Shown in pieces: positions 1-10,201 of a stretch of DNA of 64,000 nt (positions are counted from its first letter, which is position 1; every line of letters starts with the position of its first letter). The notes below the pieces were generated by a model. That model did not search any database. It saw only the letters and a program-made list of their open reading frames with translations, and was not told where the DNA came from. The translations under genes and the position numbers were made by a program. Origin of the DNA: Blattabacterium cuenoti (lineage in GTDB: Bacteria > Bacteroidota > Bacteroidia > Flavobacteriales > Blattabacteriaceae); assembly GCF_014251695.1 (NCBI RefSeq), contig NZ_CP059195.1, positions 480,031-544,030 on the forward strand, read 5' to 3'.

Positions 1-1185
1 TGCTATTAATGACCCCATCCCTACATAAGTTTTAAATTTTCTTCCTTGAAAAATAACTTCTTCTCCTGGAGCTTCATCTGTTCCTGCAAATAAACTTCCA
101 ATCATAACAGAACTAGCTCCAGCAGCAATCGCTTTGACCACATCTCCTGAATATCTGATCCCTCCATCAGAAATAACGCTCACATTTCTTTTTTTAGCAT
201 ATTCATATACATCATTAATAGCCGTTATTTGTGGCATCCCTACTCCAGCTATGACTCTCGTTGTACAGATAGACCCAGATCCAATGCCTACTTTTAAAAC
301 AGTTGACCCGGCATCTATCAAATCTTTAGCCCCCTCCATGGTCACTACATTTCCTGTTAATAATGTTATTTTTGGAAAAGAATGTCTAATCAATTTTATT
401 GTTTTTAATATTTTAGAAGAATGACCATGCGCTGAATCTATAGTTATAATATCCGCACCTATCTTCACTAAAGATTCTACTCTTTCTAATGTTCTTTCAT
501 CTATTCCAATAGCCGCACCTACACGTAAACGACCCCTAGAATCTTTGCAAGCGTTAGGATATTCAATTAGATTATCAATATCTCTAATCGTGATTAATCC
601 TACTAATTTATTACAATCATCTACAATAGGCAATTTTTCTATTCTTTCTTTCAATAAAATATTTTTGGCTTCTTCTAGAGTTATATTTTTATTAGATGTA
701 ATTAACTTTTCTTTTGTCATCACTTCTTCAACTAAAGAATCTAAATCAATACGATATTTTATATCTCTTCTGGTAATAATTCCTACTAATGAATAATCTT
801 TTTCTATAACAGGTAATCCAGAAATTTTAAACTTTTTCATAAGATATTGAGCATATCTTAATGTTGAATTTCTAGAAAGAGTAATAGGATCATCTATCAT
901 TCCACTTTCACTTCTTTTAACTCTATAAACCTCTTCAGATTGGTTTTCTATATTCATATTTTTATGAATAATTCCTATTCCTCCTTCTCTAGCTATGGAT
1001 ATAGCTAAAGAGGATCCTGTCACTGTATCCATAGCTGCACTTAATATAGGAATATTCATAGTAATATCAAGTGTTAGAGAAATTTTAAGAGAAACTTCTG
1101 ATGGGAGAATTGAAGAATAAGAAGGAACAAGTAAAACATCATCAAAAGTAAGAGCTTCTTTTAAAATCTTTTTATTTAAAGACAT
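1..1185 (-). CDS. guaB: IMP dehydrogenase (3' end cut by window)
   Basis: Inosine-5'-monophosphate dehydrogenase oxidises IMP to XMP with NAD, the committed step to guanine nucleotides in the cytosol. Translating the minus strand from the ATG at 1185 gives 395 uninterrupted codons running off the left edge. The start [20 protein letters not shown] is the classic IMPDH N-terminus. Two CBS repeats follow at about residues 90-205 (for example [19 protein letters not shown]). The catalytic loop [11 protein letters not shown] carries the active Cys, and [10 protein letters not shown] and the flap-side GMGSL motif are also present. The usual length is about 490 residues, so roughly 95 are missing. 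The gene is divergent from the lipoprotein gene. Confidence 0.97.
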   Translation of the reverse strand, partial: MSLNKKILKEALTFDDVLLVPSYSSILPSEVSLKISLTLDITMNIPILSAAMDTVTGSSLAISIAREGGIGIIHKNMNIENQSEEVYRVKRSESGMIDDPITLSRNSTLRYAQYLMKKFKISGLPVIEKDYSLVGIITRRDIKYRIDLDSLVEEVMTKEKLITSNKNITLEEAKNILLKERIEKLPIVDDCNKLVGLITIRDIDNLIEYPNACKDSRGRLRVGAAIGIDERTLERVESLVKIGADIITIDSAHGHSSKILKTIKLIRHSFPKITLLTGNVVTMEGAKDLIDAGSTVLKVGIGSGSICTTRVIAGVGMPQITAINDVYEYAKKRNVSVISDGGIRYSGDVVKAIAAGASSVMIGSLFAGTDEAPGEEVIFQGRKFKTYVGMGSLIA

Positions 1186-1329
1186 AATTTTTATTTTTAA
1201 AATATATAAACGATTTATAAAGACATAATATTCTTATTTTCAAACTAAAGAGAAAAATTAAAATTTAGTTGTCCTTTCTTTTAAAAGGATTACAAATAAT
1301 GATATATTTTTTCATTCCAAATTTTTATA

Positions 1330-1337
1330 TAAATTTG
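1330..1337 (+). promoter_or_regulatory. Bacteroidetes-type -7 promoter element (TAAATTTG)
   Basis: TAAATTTG matches the Bacteroidetes primary-sigma -7 consensus TAnnTTTG exactly and lies 34 bases before the lipoprotein ATG, in the 186-base gap between divergent guaB and the lipoprotein gene. No good -33 TTTG is seen at the expected spacing, only an AT-rich tract. The rest of this gap shows nothing recognisable. Confidence 0.45.
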
Positions 1338-1371
1338 CCCAGAATATGTAATAACTGAAATACTATCGATT

Positions 1372-1641
1372 ATGATGAAAAAATTAAGAATTACAGTCAC
1401 TACGATTTTGTTAGCAATATTTTTATTTACTATTAGTTGTAACAACAAAAATAAAAATGAAAGTAACTCTACTACAACAGAAGAGGAAAAAACAACTAAT
1501 AATAATGAAAATCAAACAGATTCTACTAACACAAATACACCTCCTGCAACTGGGGAGGATTCCTCCAAAAATCATAATGAGGAAAACAACAATGAAAAAG
1601 ACAAAGTAACAACTGAAGAAAACGATAAAAGTAATAAATAG
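1372..1641 (+). CDS. Low-complexity putative lipoprotein, function unknown
   Basis: I do not recognise a family. The 89-residue product has a basic start (MMKKLR), a hydrophobic segment at about residues 7-21 and a Cys at residue 23 in the context FTISC, a relaxed lipobox. It probably becomes a lipid-anchored envelope protein. The remainder is disordered and built almost only of Asn, Thr, Glu, Lys, Ser and Asp. The frame starts at tandem ATGs (1372, 1375), has its own candidate promoter and ends just before a strong palindromic terminator, which supports a real transcription unit. It stands alone between guaB and rplS. The secretion signal is the best evidence that it is a gene and not chance; the function is unknown. 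Confidence 0.7.
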   Translation: MMKKLRITVTTILLAIFLFTISCNNKNKNESNSTTTEEEKTTNNNENQTDSTNTNTPPATGEDSSKNHNEENNNEKDKVTTEENDKSNK

Positions 1642-1675
1642 TACTTCAGAATTAAGAATAAGAAAGTGAATAAGT

Positions 1676-1715
1676 ATAAACGAAAAAAAGAGTATATACT
1701 CTTTTTTTCGTTTAT
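1676..1715. terminator. Bidirectional terminator, perfect 40-nt palindrome
   Basis: A perfect 20+20 inverted repeat is centred on GAGTATATACTC, with seven-base A and T runs flanking the core in each arm. Either strand gives a hairpin with a U-rich 3' side. It sits between the convergent lipoprotein and rplS genes, and its last base is the outer base of the rplS stop codon. Confidence 0.8.
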
Positions 1716-2059
1716 TAACTTTTTACTCTTGCCTTTTTCCCTCTTAGAGATCTAAAATAATAAATTTTAGATCTTCTAACTTTTCCTTTTTTGTTTACTT
1801 CTATTTTTCGTATGTTAGGCTGATTAAAGATGAATATGCGTTCTATTCCTATCCCTGCACTTATTTTACGAATAGTAAATGTTTTAGTTAATCCTTTTCC
1901 TTGTTTTTTTATAACCACACCTTTGAAAGATTGAACTCTTTTTTTTTCTCCTTCTTTAATTTCGAAAAAAATAGTGATTGTATCTCCTGAATAAAACAAT
2001 GGAAAATGATTTTTAGATAAAAATTTATCTTCTGTGTATTTTATAATATTTTGAGACAT
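1715..2059 (-). CDS. rplS: 50S ribosomal protein L19
   Basis: L19 is a large-subunit protein at the 30S-50S interface. The 114-residue product has the family's usual length. It shows the conserved FYSGDTITIFFEIKEGEKKR stretch near residues 22-41, then QSFKGVVIKKQGKG, TFTIRKISAGIGIERIF and the basic tail RSKIYYFRSLRGKKARVK. It is the last gene of the minus-strand series beginning upstream with glmM (22-base gap) and terminates in a palindromic hairpin shared with the convergent lipoprotein gene. Confidence 0.98.
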   Translation of the reverse strand: MSQNIIKYTEDKFLSKNHFPLFYSGDTITIFFEIKEGEKKRVQSFKGVVIKKQGKGLTKTFTIRKISAGIGIERIFIFNQPNIRKIEVNKKGKVRRSKIYYFRSLRGKKARVKS

Positions 2060-2081
2060 GATTTTATTATATTATTATAAT

Positions 2082-3470
2082 TCATAATTTTTTTATTTCA
2101 TATATGATTTTTTTTGATAAAAAATCAGCTCTTTTCCTTGAAGTACTTTCTGTGTGTATTCTAATAATATTTTCAGTATTTGATTTTCTGATATGTATCC
2201 ATTCATTATATTTAAAATAAATTTTAATTCCATCACTAAAATCCATCTTATTTCCTTTATATTTTTTTCTTATTATTGTTAATAACATTTTAATTCGTTC
2301 ATGAGAAGAAAATCTAATTTTTTTTTTCGTCATAAAATAATTAGAATATCGTTTTTTTAATTTAGATAATGGAATATTATCAAGTTTAGCTATTTGAGTT
2401 AAAAATAATGCAATTCCAATCAATGCATCTCTTCCATAACGTAAATTAGGATAAATAATACCTCCATTTCCTTCTCCTCCAACAACAGCATGAACTTCTT
2501 TCATTTTTTTTATAACATGTATTTCTCCAACAGGAGTAGAATAATAAGGAACTCCTTTTTTAACAGAAAGGTCTTTTAATGCATGAGAAGATGATAAAGT
2601 AGAAACAACAGGACCCAATTTATTTTCCAATATATAATCTGCTATGGATACTAAAGTATATTCTTCTCCAAAAAAATCTCCGTTTTCACAAATAAACACG
2701 ACTCGGTCCACATCAGGATCTACGGAAATTCCTAAATCCGCTTTTATTTCCGGTACTTTTTTACATATTTTTTTTAAGTTTTTTTCAATAGGCTCAGGAT
2801 TATGAACAAAATCACCATGAGGATCACAATACATTTTAATAACATGAACCCCTAAATATTTTAATAAAATAGGAACAGCTATCCCTCCTGTAGAATTAAT
2901 TCCGTCAACCACAATTTTTAATTTAGCTCTTTGAATTATATTTTTTTCTATGATAGGCAAGGAAAGAATTTTTTCTATATGTTTCTGAATATAATTTTCT
3001 TTATAAAAAAGATTCCCTAATTTTTTATATGAGGAAAAATTAAAATATTTTTTTTCTGCTATATAGTACAATTTTTTAAAATCTTCTTCAGATAAAAATT
3101 CTCCATAAGAATTAAACATTTTTAATCCGTTCCAATTTTTAGGATTATGGCTTGCCGTTAACATTACACCTCCATCCGCTTTTTCATTCATAACAGCAAT
3201 TCCAACTGTAGGAGTAGTAGATAAACCAATATTTATAACATCAACTCCAAGACTTTGAAAAGTAATTATTAAAAATTGTTGAAATAAAAGAGAAGAAACT
3301 CTTCCGTCTCTACCTAATATGAAAAAAAATTTTTTTTTATTTTTATATTTTCTTTTCATACAGGAAACATATCCTGCTAAAAATTGAATTATATCTATGG
3401 GAGAGAAACCATATCCAACCTTTCCTCCTAATGTTCCTCTTATTCCAGATGAAGATTTTACAAGTGTCAA
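2082..3470 (-). CDS. glmM: Phosphoglucosamine mutase (phosphohexomutase family)
   Basis: It converts glucosamine-6-phosphate to glucosamine-1-phosphate for UDP-GlcNAc and peptidoglycan synthesis. The active-site phosphoserine loop is TASHNPKNWNG, metal binding is DPDVDRV, the sugar loop is GGEGNGGI and the phosphate loop is near the C-terminus (RIHTEST). I place the start at the TTG at 3470 because translation from there (MTLVKSSSGIRGTLGG) matches the family N-terminus. An in-frame TTG ten codons earlier (3500) is possible. No ATG is available. The length of about 462 residues is normal. The Bacteroidetes version may also act on phosphomannose. It pairs functionally with the GlmU-like gene at 51.7 kb. 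Confidence 0.9.
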   Translation of the reverse strand: MTLVKSSSGIRGTLGGKVGYGFSPIDIIQFLAGYVSCMKRKYKNKKKFFFILGRDGRVSSLLFQQFLIITFQSLGVDVINIGLSTTPTVGIAVMNEKADGGVMLTASHNPKNWNGLKMFNSYGEFLSEEDFKKLYYIAEKKYFNFSSYKKLGNLFYKENYIQKHIEKILSLPIIEKNIIQRAKLKIVVDGINSTGGIAVPILLKYLGVHVIKMYCDPHGDFVHNPEPIEKNLKKICKKVPEIKADLGISVDPDVDRVVFICENGDFFGEEYTLVSIADYILENKLGPVVSTLSSSHALKDLSVKKGVPYYSTPVGEIHVIKKMKEVHAVVGGEGNGGIIYPNLRYGRDALIGIALFLTQIAKLDNIPLSKLKKRYSNYFMTKKKIRFSSHERIKMLLTIIRKKYKGNKMDFSDGIKIYFKYNEWIHIRKSNTENIIRIHTESTSRKRADFLSKKIIYEIKKL

Positions 3471-3524
3471 AAACTGATTGAATTTTTTTATTATAAACAA
3501 AAATACAAAATAAAATTTTTTGAT

Positions 3525-4751
3525 TTATTCAAATTCTATAACTTTTATAGGAGATATTTTATTAATAAAAAATAAAGAAGGAAAAAAAATTGTCATAAAA
3601 CAAATCAAAATAACAAATAAGTTTATAATAATAATATGAGGTATTTTTATAAGAATAGGAACAAAATCAACGAAATATTCCATTTTATTTAATGATATTA
3701 AATGAAATTTTTTTTGTAATACTAATAAAGTAATCCCAATACTATTTCCTACAATTAATGCCGGGATCAATATTTGTATGATATAAAACAAAAATATTTT
3801 ATGTATTATTTGATTTTTCGCTCCTAAAGTTTTTAAAATACCTATAGTTCTGATTCTTTCTAAAAGAAGTATTAGAATAAATACAACCATATTAATGGTT
3901 ACGGACGCGAAAATAATAAGACTAATAACGATAATATTTACGTCAAATACATTTATCCATTTTATAATATCATGATGATTCTGAATGGTTTTTACTAAAA
4001 AATTATTAGGAATTTTTTTAAAAATTTTTTTCTTTATGTTATCATAGGAAATAAAAATTTCAAATTTTTCTACAAAATCTTTTTTCCATCCGTAAATCTG
4101 TTGAATAGATTTAATATTTCCAATAATGTATACATCATCAAATTCTGGGATTCCCGTTTCATATAAACCAGAAATTTGAAATTTTTTATAGATAATAATA
4201 GGACCTCTTTTTTTATTAAAAGATAAAAAACCAATTTTAACATTGGATCCAATATTTAATCCTAGTAACAAGGATACTTTTTTAGATAAAAAAATATTTT
4301 TCTTACACAAGAATTTTTTTTTGAAAAAATTATTCGTAATAAAAAAATATTGAAAAAAAACAGGATTATAATCTTCATACAAACCTTTGAATATGTATCT
4401 ATCTATTTTATTATTTGTAGAAATAATCACATTATTTTCTGCAATTCCATGAATTTGTTTAACTAAATTAGATTTAAAAAACTTTTTCAATAAAAATTTC
4501 TTTTTTTTTACAGAAAATTTAGGAAAGCTTATTCTTGAATTATCCTTCTGTATAAGAATTTGTCCCTTAACATTTAAGAGTTTATCTTTTATAATCTCTT
4601 TAAAACCAAATCCTATAGAAAAAGTTAAAAAAGATATAATTAAACCGAAAACTATTGTTGTTTGTGTTATAATGACTATTGTTCGTAGAGTTTTATTTTT
4701 CCTACAATCCTCCCAAACCGTTTTTTTGGCAAAAAACCATTCAAAATTCAA
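3525..4751 (-). CDS. ABC transporter permease, LolC/LolE (FtsX/MacB) family
   Basis: A 408-residue inner-membrane permease has the layout of lipoprotein-releasing LolC/E proteins: one N-terminal membrane helix (about residues 25-50), a large periplasmic domain (about 50-265), then three C-terminal helices (about 268-298, 315-345, 370-395). The loop RIRTIGILKTLGAKNQII is the conserved FtsX-family coupling segment that contacts the ATPase. The TTG start at 4751 gives MNFEWFFAKKT, a typical start for Bacteroidetes homologues. No ATPase partner (LolD) is in this window. Likely role: moving lipoproteins such as the one at 1.4 kb from the inner membrane. Substrate is inferred from family. Confidence 0.85.
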   Translation of the reverse strand: MNFEWFFAKKTVWEDCRKNKTLRTIVIITQTTIVFGLIISFLTFSIGFGFKEIIKDKLLNVKGQILIQKDNSRISFPKFSVKKKKFLLKKFFKSNLVKQIHGIAENNVIISTNNKIDRYIFKGLYEDYNPVFFQYFFITNNFFKKKFLCKKNIFLSKKVSLLLGLNIGSNVKIGFLSFNKKRGPIIIYKKFQISGLYETGIPEFDDVYIIGNIKSIQQIYGWKKDFVEKFEIFISYDNIKKKIFKKIPNNFLVKTIQNHHDIIKWINVFDVNIIVISLIIFASVTINMVVFILILLLERIRTIGILKTLGAKNQIIHKIFLFYIIQILIPALIVGNSIGITLLVLQKKFHLISLNKMEYFVDFVPILIKIPHIIIINLFVILICFMTIFFPSLFFINKISPIKVIEFE

Positions 4752-4766
4752 TTTGATTTTTTAATT

Positions 4767-6329
4767 CTAAATATCTTCATCTAAACAATTATCATTATTA
4801 AAATCCATATTAGATTCCGATAATGTATTATCTTCAATATTTTCATAAGGAGGAGATATAAAAAAATTTTCTTTATCAATAACATTTTTTTTGTAATCTT
4901 CTTCCCAAGCTAATAAAGTATGTTTTTTTTCTTCTAAGTTAATAAACTGAGCTTTATCACTTATAAATTTTAAACGAAATTTATCTAATCCTCCATTTCT
5001 ATGTTTAGCGATTATAATTTCTGCTTGACCTATACAAGAGTCATTATCTTCTTCAGAATCCCAAATTTTAAATCCATAATATTCAGGTCTGTAAATAAAT
5101 AAAACTATATCTGCGTCTTGTTCAATAGCTCCTGATTCTCGTAAATCAGATAATACAGGGCGTTTGCTCCCCCCTCTTGTTTCTACTGCTCTAGAAAGTT
5201 GAGATAAAGCTATTATTGGAATGTCTAATTCTTTGGCTATAGATTTAAGACTTCTAGAAATAACTGATATTTCTTGTTCTCTATTTTGTAATTTAGTCCC
5301 ATGATCATTAATTCCCATCAATTGCATATAATCTATAAATATCAATTGAATTCCATGTTGGGATATTAAACGACGACATTTTGCACGTAAACTAAATATA
5401 GATAAAGATGGGGTATCATCTATAAATAAAGGAACATTCTTCAAATTTTTTGTTTTATGTAACAAACATTCCCAATCTAATTTAGATAAGTTAGCTCTTT
5501 TTATTTTTTCTGAAGAAATACCGGTTTCTGATGAAATTAACTTGGTAATTAATTGAATTGAAGACATTTCTAATGAAAAAATTATCATTGGAATCTTTTG
5601 ATCTACAACTATATTTTTTACCATAGATAACATAAAAGTTGTCTTTCCCATTCCAGGTCTAGAAGCTAATATAATTAAGTCAGAATTTTGCCATCCAGAA
5701 GTAATATGATCCAATTTATGAAATCCAGAAGAAATACCACTTAATCCTTCTTTTTCTGTTTTTTGAATTTTTTCAATAGCTTTTTGTATAAGACATTGAG
5801 TTGTTTCGTATTTTTTGGCTATTAAATATTTTTGATTAATCTCAAAAAGTTTTGATTCAGCATGATCTAAAAGATCAAAAACATCTGTACTTTCCTCATA
5901 ACATTTTTGAATAATACTAGAAGATATACTAATTAATTTTCTTAAAATAAATTTTTGTACTACTATACGACTATGATATTCTATATGTGCAGAAGAAATA
6001 ACTTTTTGTGTTAATCCAATCAAATATAACTCTCCTCCTATTGATTCCAATTTTCCAGTTCTACGAAGTTCATTTAAAACAGTGTATAGATCTATCGGTT
6101 TAGAATTATGATATAATTTTTGTATAGAAATAAATATTTCTTGATGTTTTTTTTTATAAAAAATTTCAGGAAAAAGGATATCAATAACTTCATCTAACCC
6201 TTTTTTATCAATCATAATAGCCCCTATTATAGCTTCTTCTAAATCTAATGCTTGAGGAGGAATTTTACCTTTTTTATTTATTGAATCAAAACAAAATTTA
6301 TTCGTTTCTTCCTGTCTAATCTTACTCAT
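4767..6329 (-). CDS. dnaB: Replicative DNA helicase DnaB
   Basis: The hexameric 5'-3' helicase of the replication fork. The 520-residue product has an N-terminal primase-interaction domain (about 25-125, PPQALDLEEAIIGAIM), a linker, and a RecA-like domain with Walker A SRPGMGKTT near residue 225, IIFSLEMS, Walker B LIFIDYMQLM, ALSQLSRAVE and SDLRESGAIEQDAD. The tail is acidic and variable. No intein interrupts it. It lies between the permease gene (15-base gap) and accA (75-base gap). Confidence 0.98.
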   Translation of the reverse strand: MSKIRQEETNKFCFDSINKKGKIPPQALDLEEAIIGAIMIDKKGLDEVIDILFPEIFYKKKHQEIFISIQKLYHNSKPIDLYTVLNELRRTGKLESIGGELYLIGLTQKVISSAHIEYHSRIVVQKFILRKLISISSSIIQKCYEESTDVFDLLDHAESKLFEINQKYLIAKKYETTQCLIQKAIEKIQKTEKEGLSGISSGFHKLDHITSGWQNSDLIILASRPGMGKTTFMLSMVKNIVVDQKIPMIIFSLEMSSIQLITKLISSETGISSEKIKRANLSKLDWECLLHKTKNLKNVPLFIDDTPSLSIFSLRAKCRRLISQHGIQLIFIDYMQLMGINDHGTKLQNREQEISVISRSLKSIAKELDIPIIALSQLSRAVETRGGSKRPVLSDLRESGAIEQDADIVLFIYRPEYYGFKIWDSEEDNDSCIGQAEIIIAKHRNGGLDKFRLKFISDKAQFINLEEKKHTLLAWEEDYKKNVIDKENFFISPPYENIEDNTLSESNMDFNNDNCLDEDI

Positions 6330-6404
6330 AAAATTTTTTTAAATAAACACAATAAAGTGAAGTATATATAAAATATATTAAATAGTATATAGAATTATGA
6401 AAAT

Positions 6405-7361
6405 TTATTCGTTAAAAAAACCAATAGAAATATACTTATTTTTTCTATTTTGAATAAGGGATTCTATATGAATTTCAGATAATTGCTTATTATATTTAAT
6501 AATTTGTTTTTTAACAAGTTTATAAGCTTTTTCAGGGCAAAAATGAGCTCCTCCTAAAGGTTCTTTGATCACATCATCTATAAGATTCAATTTATGCATG
6601 TTTTCTGCAGTTAATTTCAATGCTTCTGCTGATTTTTCTTTATTATCTCGATTTCCCCAAAGTATTGTAGAACAACTTTCAGGAGAAATAACGGAAAACC
6701 ATGAATTTTCCATCATGGAAACCTTATCTCCTATTCCGATTCCTAAGGCTCCTCCACTAGCTCCCTCTCCTATAATTAGAACAATAATGGGGACTTTTAA
6801 ACACATCATTTCATAAATATTTTTACCAATGGCTTCTCCTTGTCCCCTAGTTTCTGCTTCAATTCCAGGAAAAGCTCCTGGAGTATCAATGAAAGTAATA
6901 ACAGGTTTTTCAAATTTTTCTGCTAATTTCATAAGACGTAAAGCTTTTCTATATCCTTCTGGATTAGGCATACCAAACCTTCTATACTGTCTATCCTTGG
7001 TATTTTTTCCTTTTTGAGTGCCAATTAGCATAAAAGTATGATCCTCAATTTTTCCAAACCCTCCTACGATAGCTTTATCGTCACCAAAATGACGATCTCC
7101 ATGTAATTCTATAAAAGAATCTTTGTTTGTTATGGAATTTATGTAATCTAAAGTATAAGGTCTATTTGGATGTCTAGATAATTGAACTCTTTGCCAAGGG
7201 GTAAGATTACTATGTAATTTTTTAATGGTTTCTTCCAATTTAAATTTCAATTGATTGCAAACTTCTTTCATATTTATCCCACTTTTTTTTTCTATTAGGA
7301 TACAGTTTACATATTGATCCTTAATTTCTTGTATTGGTTTTTCAAAATCTAAATATTCCAT
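6405..7361 (-). CDS. accA: Acetyl-CoA carboxylase carboxyltransferase subunit alpha
   Basis: The alpha subunit of the carboxyltransferase moves CO2 from biotin to acetyl-CoA to give malonyl-CoA for fatty-acid synthesis. I chose the ATG at 7361, giving 318 residues beginning [13 protein letters not shown]. The frame stays open 17 codons further upstream, but that stretch overlaps sdhB and does not match the family. The crotonase-type core shows [33 protein letters not shown] and [15 protein letters not shown], the oxyanion-hole segments. It is 19 bases after sdhB, likely in the same transcript. Confidence 0.97.
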   Translation of the reverse strand: MEYLDFEKPIQEIKDQYVNCILIEKKSGINMKEVCNQLKFKLEETIKKLHSNLTPWQRVQLSRHPNRPYTLDYINSITNKDSFIELHGDRHFGDDKAIVGGFGKIEDHTFMLIGTQKGKNTKDRQYRRFGMPNPEGYRKALRLMKLAEKFEKPVITFIDTPGAFPGIEAETRGQGEAIGKNIYEMMCLKVPIIVLIIGEGASGGALGIGIGDKVSMMENSWFSVISPESCSTILWGNRDNKEKSAEALKLTAENMHKLNLIDDVIKEPLGGAHFCPEKAYKLVKKQIIKYNKQLSEIHIESLIQNRKNKYISIGFFNE

Positions 7362-7380
7362 TTTCAAAAAAATAACAGAA

Positions 7381-8145
7381 TTAAGTAGCAGTAAATGATT
7401 GAATATACTCACGATTCATAAAAGAAATATGCTCTGTGGATATTCCCTTTGGACATTCAACTTCACATGCTCTGGTATTAGTACAACTTCCAAATCCTTC
7501 TTCATCCATTTTTTTTATCATATTCATAACTCTTTTTTTTCTCTCTATTTTTCCTTGAGGTAACAAAGCAAATTGTGAAACTTTTGCTGAAACAAATAAC
7601 ATTGCCGATCTATTTTTGCATGCAGCTACGCATGCACCGCAACCAATACACGTAGCCGCATCAAAAGCTTTATCTGCTTGTTCTTTGTGAATTGGAATCA
7701 TATTTCCATCTATTGTTTTTCCAAATGTATTTACAGATATGTACCCTCCTGATATAATAATTCTATCAAAAGAAGATCTATCTACGATAAGATCTTTAAT
7801 TATAGGAAAAGGGGTAGCTCTCCAAGGTTCTACATATATAGTTTCTCCATCATGAAAATGACGCATATGAAGTTGACAAGTGGTAATTAAATTATCGGGG
7901 CCATGAGCTCTTCCATTAATATATAGAGAACACATTCCACAAATCCCTTCACGACAATCATGATCAAATGATATAGTAGAAGAATCTTTCTTTTGGCATA
8001 TAATATGATTATTTAAAAGATCTAACATTTCTAAAAATGAACTATCAGGAGAGACATTATAAACTTGATAAGTTTTAAAATTCCCCCTTTCCTCACGGTT
8101 TTTTTGTCTCCATATTTTTAACTTAAACTTCATAAGTTTTTTCAT
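7381..8145 (-). CDS. sdhB: Succinate dehydrogenase iron-sulfur subunit
   Basis: It carries electrons from the FAD subunit to quinone in respiratory complex II. The N-terminal ferredoxin domain binds 2Fe-2S through [12 protein letters not shown] and a later TTCQ Cys (about residues 70-105). The C-terminal domain has [13 protein letters not shown] and [14 protein letters not shown] for the 4Fe-4S and 3Fe-4S clusters. Length 254 is normal. An in-frame ATG at 8133 would give [12 protein letters not shown], which resembles homologues, so the exact start is uncertain by four codons. Gene order sdhC-sdhA-sdhB is tight (9 and 22 bases). Confidence 0.97.
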   Translation of the reverse strand: MKKLMKFKLKIWRQKNREERGNFKTYQVYNVSPDSSFLEMLDLLNNHIICQKKDSSTISFDHDCREGICGMCSLYINGRAHGPDNLITTCQLHMRHFHDGETIYVEPWRATPFPIIKDLIVDRSSFDRIIISGGYISVNTFGKTIDGNMIPIHKEQADKAFDAATCIGCGACVAACKNRSAMLFVSAKVSQFALLPQGKIERKKRVMNMIKKMDEEGFGSCTNTRACEVECPKGISTEHISFMNREYIQSFTAT

Positions 8146-8167
8146 ACAATCTTGGATTATATTTTAT

Positions 8168-10192
8168 TTATTTATAAGAACGGGGCTGTACTTTGATAAA
8201 AGTATAATTTAAATCTTCTTTATGCATAATTTCATCACTTATAAGATGATTTTTCCTGTGTTCCCATATAGAAACATGTTTATAACGAACATCATCACGA
8301 AGAGCTTCTCCTTCTTTTGTTTTATATTCTTCACGAAAATGACTTCCACAAGATTCGTTTCTCTTTAAAGCATCCATAGCCATTAATTCTCCTAATTCTA
8401 AAAAATCAGCAACACGTCCAGCTTTTTCTAATTCAGAGTTTAATCCATCATCAATATTTCCCGGAATAAAAACATTTTTCCAAAATTCATATCGAAGTTC
8501 TTGTATAGCTTTTATAGCTTTATATAAACCTACATGATTTCTACTCATTCCTACATATTTCCACATAATATTTCCAAGTTTTTTATGGAAAAAATCAACT
8601 GACATATTTCCATTATTTTGAATAAGTTTTTGAATTCTATTTTTAACATTTTCTTCTGATAATTGGAAAGCGATATGTTTTGTAGACATTTTTTCTGTGA
8701 TACATTCAGATAAATAATCCGCTATGGTATATGGTAAAATAAAATAACCATCAGCCAATCCCTGCATTAATGCAGAGGCTCCAAGTCTATTTGCTCCATG
8801 ATCAGAAAAATTTGCTTCTCCTATAATATAACATCCAGGAATAGAAGACATTAAATTATAATCAACCCACAATCCTCCCATAGTATAATGTACTGCTGGA
8901 TAAATTTTCATAGGAGTTTTATATGGATTATCATTGGTAATTTTTTCATACATATGAAATAAATTACCATACTTAGATTCCATTATTTCTTCTCCTAATT
9001 TTTGTTTATCTAATGAACTAGGTTCTTGAATTCCAAGTTCATTCGCTTTTTCTTTTCCATATTTTTCTATAGAAAAACTAAAATCTAAAAATACACCTTC
9101 TTTGGTTTCATTGTTTTCTATTCCAAATCCTTTATCACAACGTTCTTTAGCTGCCCTAGAAGCCACATCTCTTGGTACAAGATTTCCAAATGAAGGATAG
9201 CGTCTTTCAAGATAATAGTCTCGATTTTCTTCATTTATCTCCTTAGGTTTTTTAGACCCATTCCGGATGAAAATAACATCTTCTAATTTATTTGGGACCC
9301 ATATTCTTCCATCATTTCTCAATGATTCAGACATTAATGTTAATTTAGATTGATAATTTCCATGTACTGGAATACAAGTAGGATGTATTTGAGTGTAACA
9401 AGGATTGGCAAATAATCCTCCTTTTTTATGAACTTTCCATATAGCGCTTGCATTAGCACCCATTGCATTAGTAGATAAAAAAAATATATTTCCGTACCCT
9501 CCTGAAGCAATGACTATAGCATGTGCTGCGTGCCTTTCTATTTCACCGGAAATAAGATTCCTTGCAATAATACCTTTGGCTACCCCATCTACAACAACTA
9601 AATCTAACATTTCATGACGATTATACATTTTTACCCTTCCTATTTTTATTTGTCTAGACATAGAAGAATAGCATGCTAATAAAAGTTGTTGTCCTGTTTG
9701 TCCTTTTGCATAAAAAGTTCTAGATACTTTTGTTCCACCAAACGATCTAGTTTCTAAATATCCAGCATAATCACGAGCAAATGGAACCCCTTGGGCAACA
9801 CATTGATCTATAATATTAGAAGATATCTCTGCTAAACGATAAACATTTGCTTCTCTAGATCTATAATCTCCACCTTTAATTGTATCATAAAAAAGTTTAT
9901 AAACCGAATCATTATCTCCTTTATAATTTTTAGAAGCGTTAATACCCCCTTGTGCCGCTACAGAATGTGCTCTTCTTGGAGAATCTTGATAACAGAAGGC
10001 TTTCACTCTATATCCTAATTCTGACAACGAAGTGGAAGCTGAAGCACCTGCAAGTCCAGTTCCAACAACAATAATTTCAATCTTGGATCTATTGTTAGGA
10101 GATACCAATTTTAAAGTTGATTTATGATCTTTCCATTTGTTAGGTAACGAACTGACTGGAATTTTCGAATTGAAATTTAAAATATCTTTCAT
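8168..10192 (-). CDS. sdhA: Succinate dehydrogenase flavoprotein subunit
   Basis: It oxidises succinate to fumarate with covalently bound FAD in the TCA cycle. The dinucleotide-binding motif [12 protein letters not shown] is near residue 43, followed by [14 protein letters not shown], which contains the His that anchors FAD. Catalytic-site segments are ETRSFGG, the HPTC region, an Arg-containing GAMG-like loop and HYTMGGLW, and [13 protein letters not shown] near the end of the FAD domain. The 674 residues fit the long non-proteobacterial type-B class. The start is the ATG at 10192, one codon after an in-frame TTG. Confidence 0.98.
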   Translation of the reverse strand: MKDILNFNSKIPVSSLPNKWKDHKSTLKLVSPNNRSKIEIIVVGTGLAGASASTSLSELGYRVKAFCYQDSPRRAHSVAAQGGINASKNYKGDNDSVYKLFYDTIKGGDYRSREANVYRLAEISSNIIDQCVAQGVPFARDYAGYLETRSFGGTKVSRTFYAKGQTGQQLLLACYSSMSRQIKIGRVKMYNRHEMLDLVVVDGVAKGIIARNLISGEIERHAAHAIVIASGGYGNIFFLSTNAMGANASAIWKVHKKGGLFANPCYTQIHPTCIPVHGNYQSKLTLMSESLRNDGRIWVPNKLEDVIFIRNGSKKPKEINEENRDYYLERRYPSFGNLVPRDVASRAAKERCDKGFGIENNETKEGVFLDFSFSIEKYGKEKANELGIQEPSSLDKQKLGEEIMESKYGNLFHMYEKITNDNPYKTPMKIYPAVHYTMGGLWVDYNLMSSIPGCYIIGEANFSDHGANRLGASALMQGLADGYFILPYTIADYLSECITEKMSTKHIAFQLSEENVKNRIQKLIQNNGNMSVDFFHKKLGNIMWKYVGMSRNHVGLYKAIKAIQELRYEFWKNVFIPGNIDDGLNSELEKAGRVADFLELGELMAMDALKRNESCGSHFREEYKTKEGEALRDDVRYKHVSIWEHRKNHLISDEIMHKEDLNYTFIKVQPRSYK

Positions 10193-10201
10193 CAAAAAAT
10201 A

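Noticed and set aside
7362-7412. 17-codon upstream extension of accA overlapping sdhB
   Set aside because: The AccA family start [10 protein letters not shown] is at 7361, and the extension is only an open stretch in another frame of sdhB.
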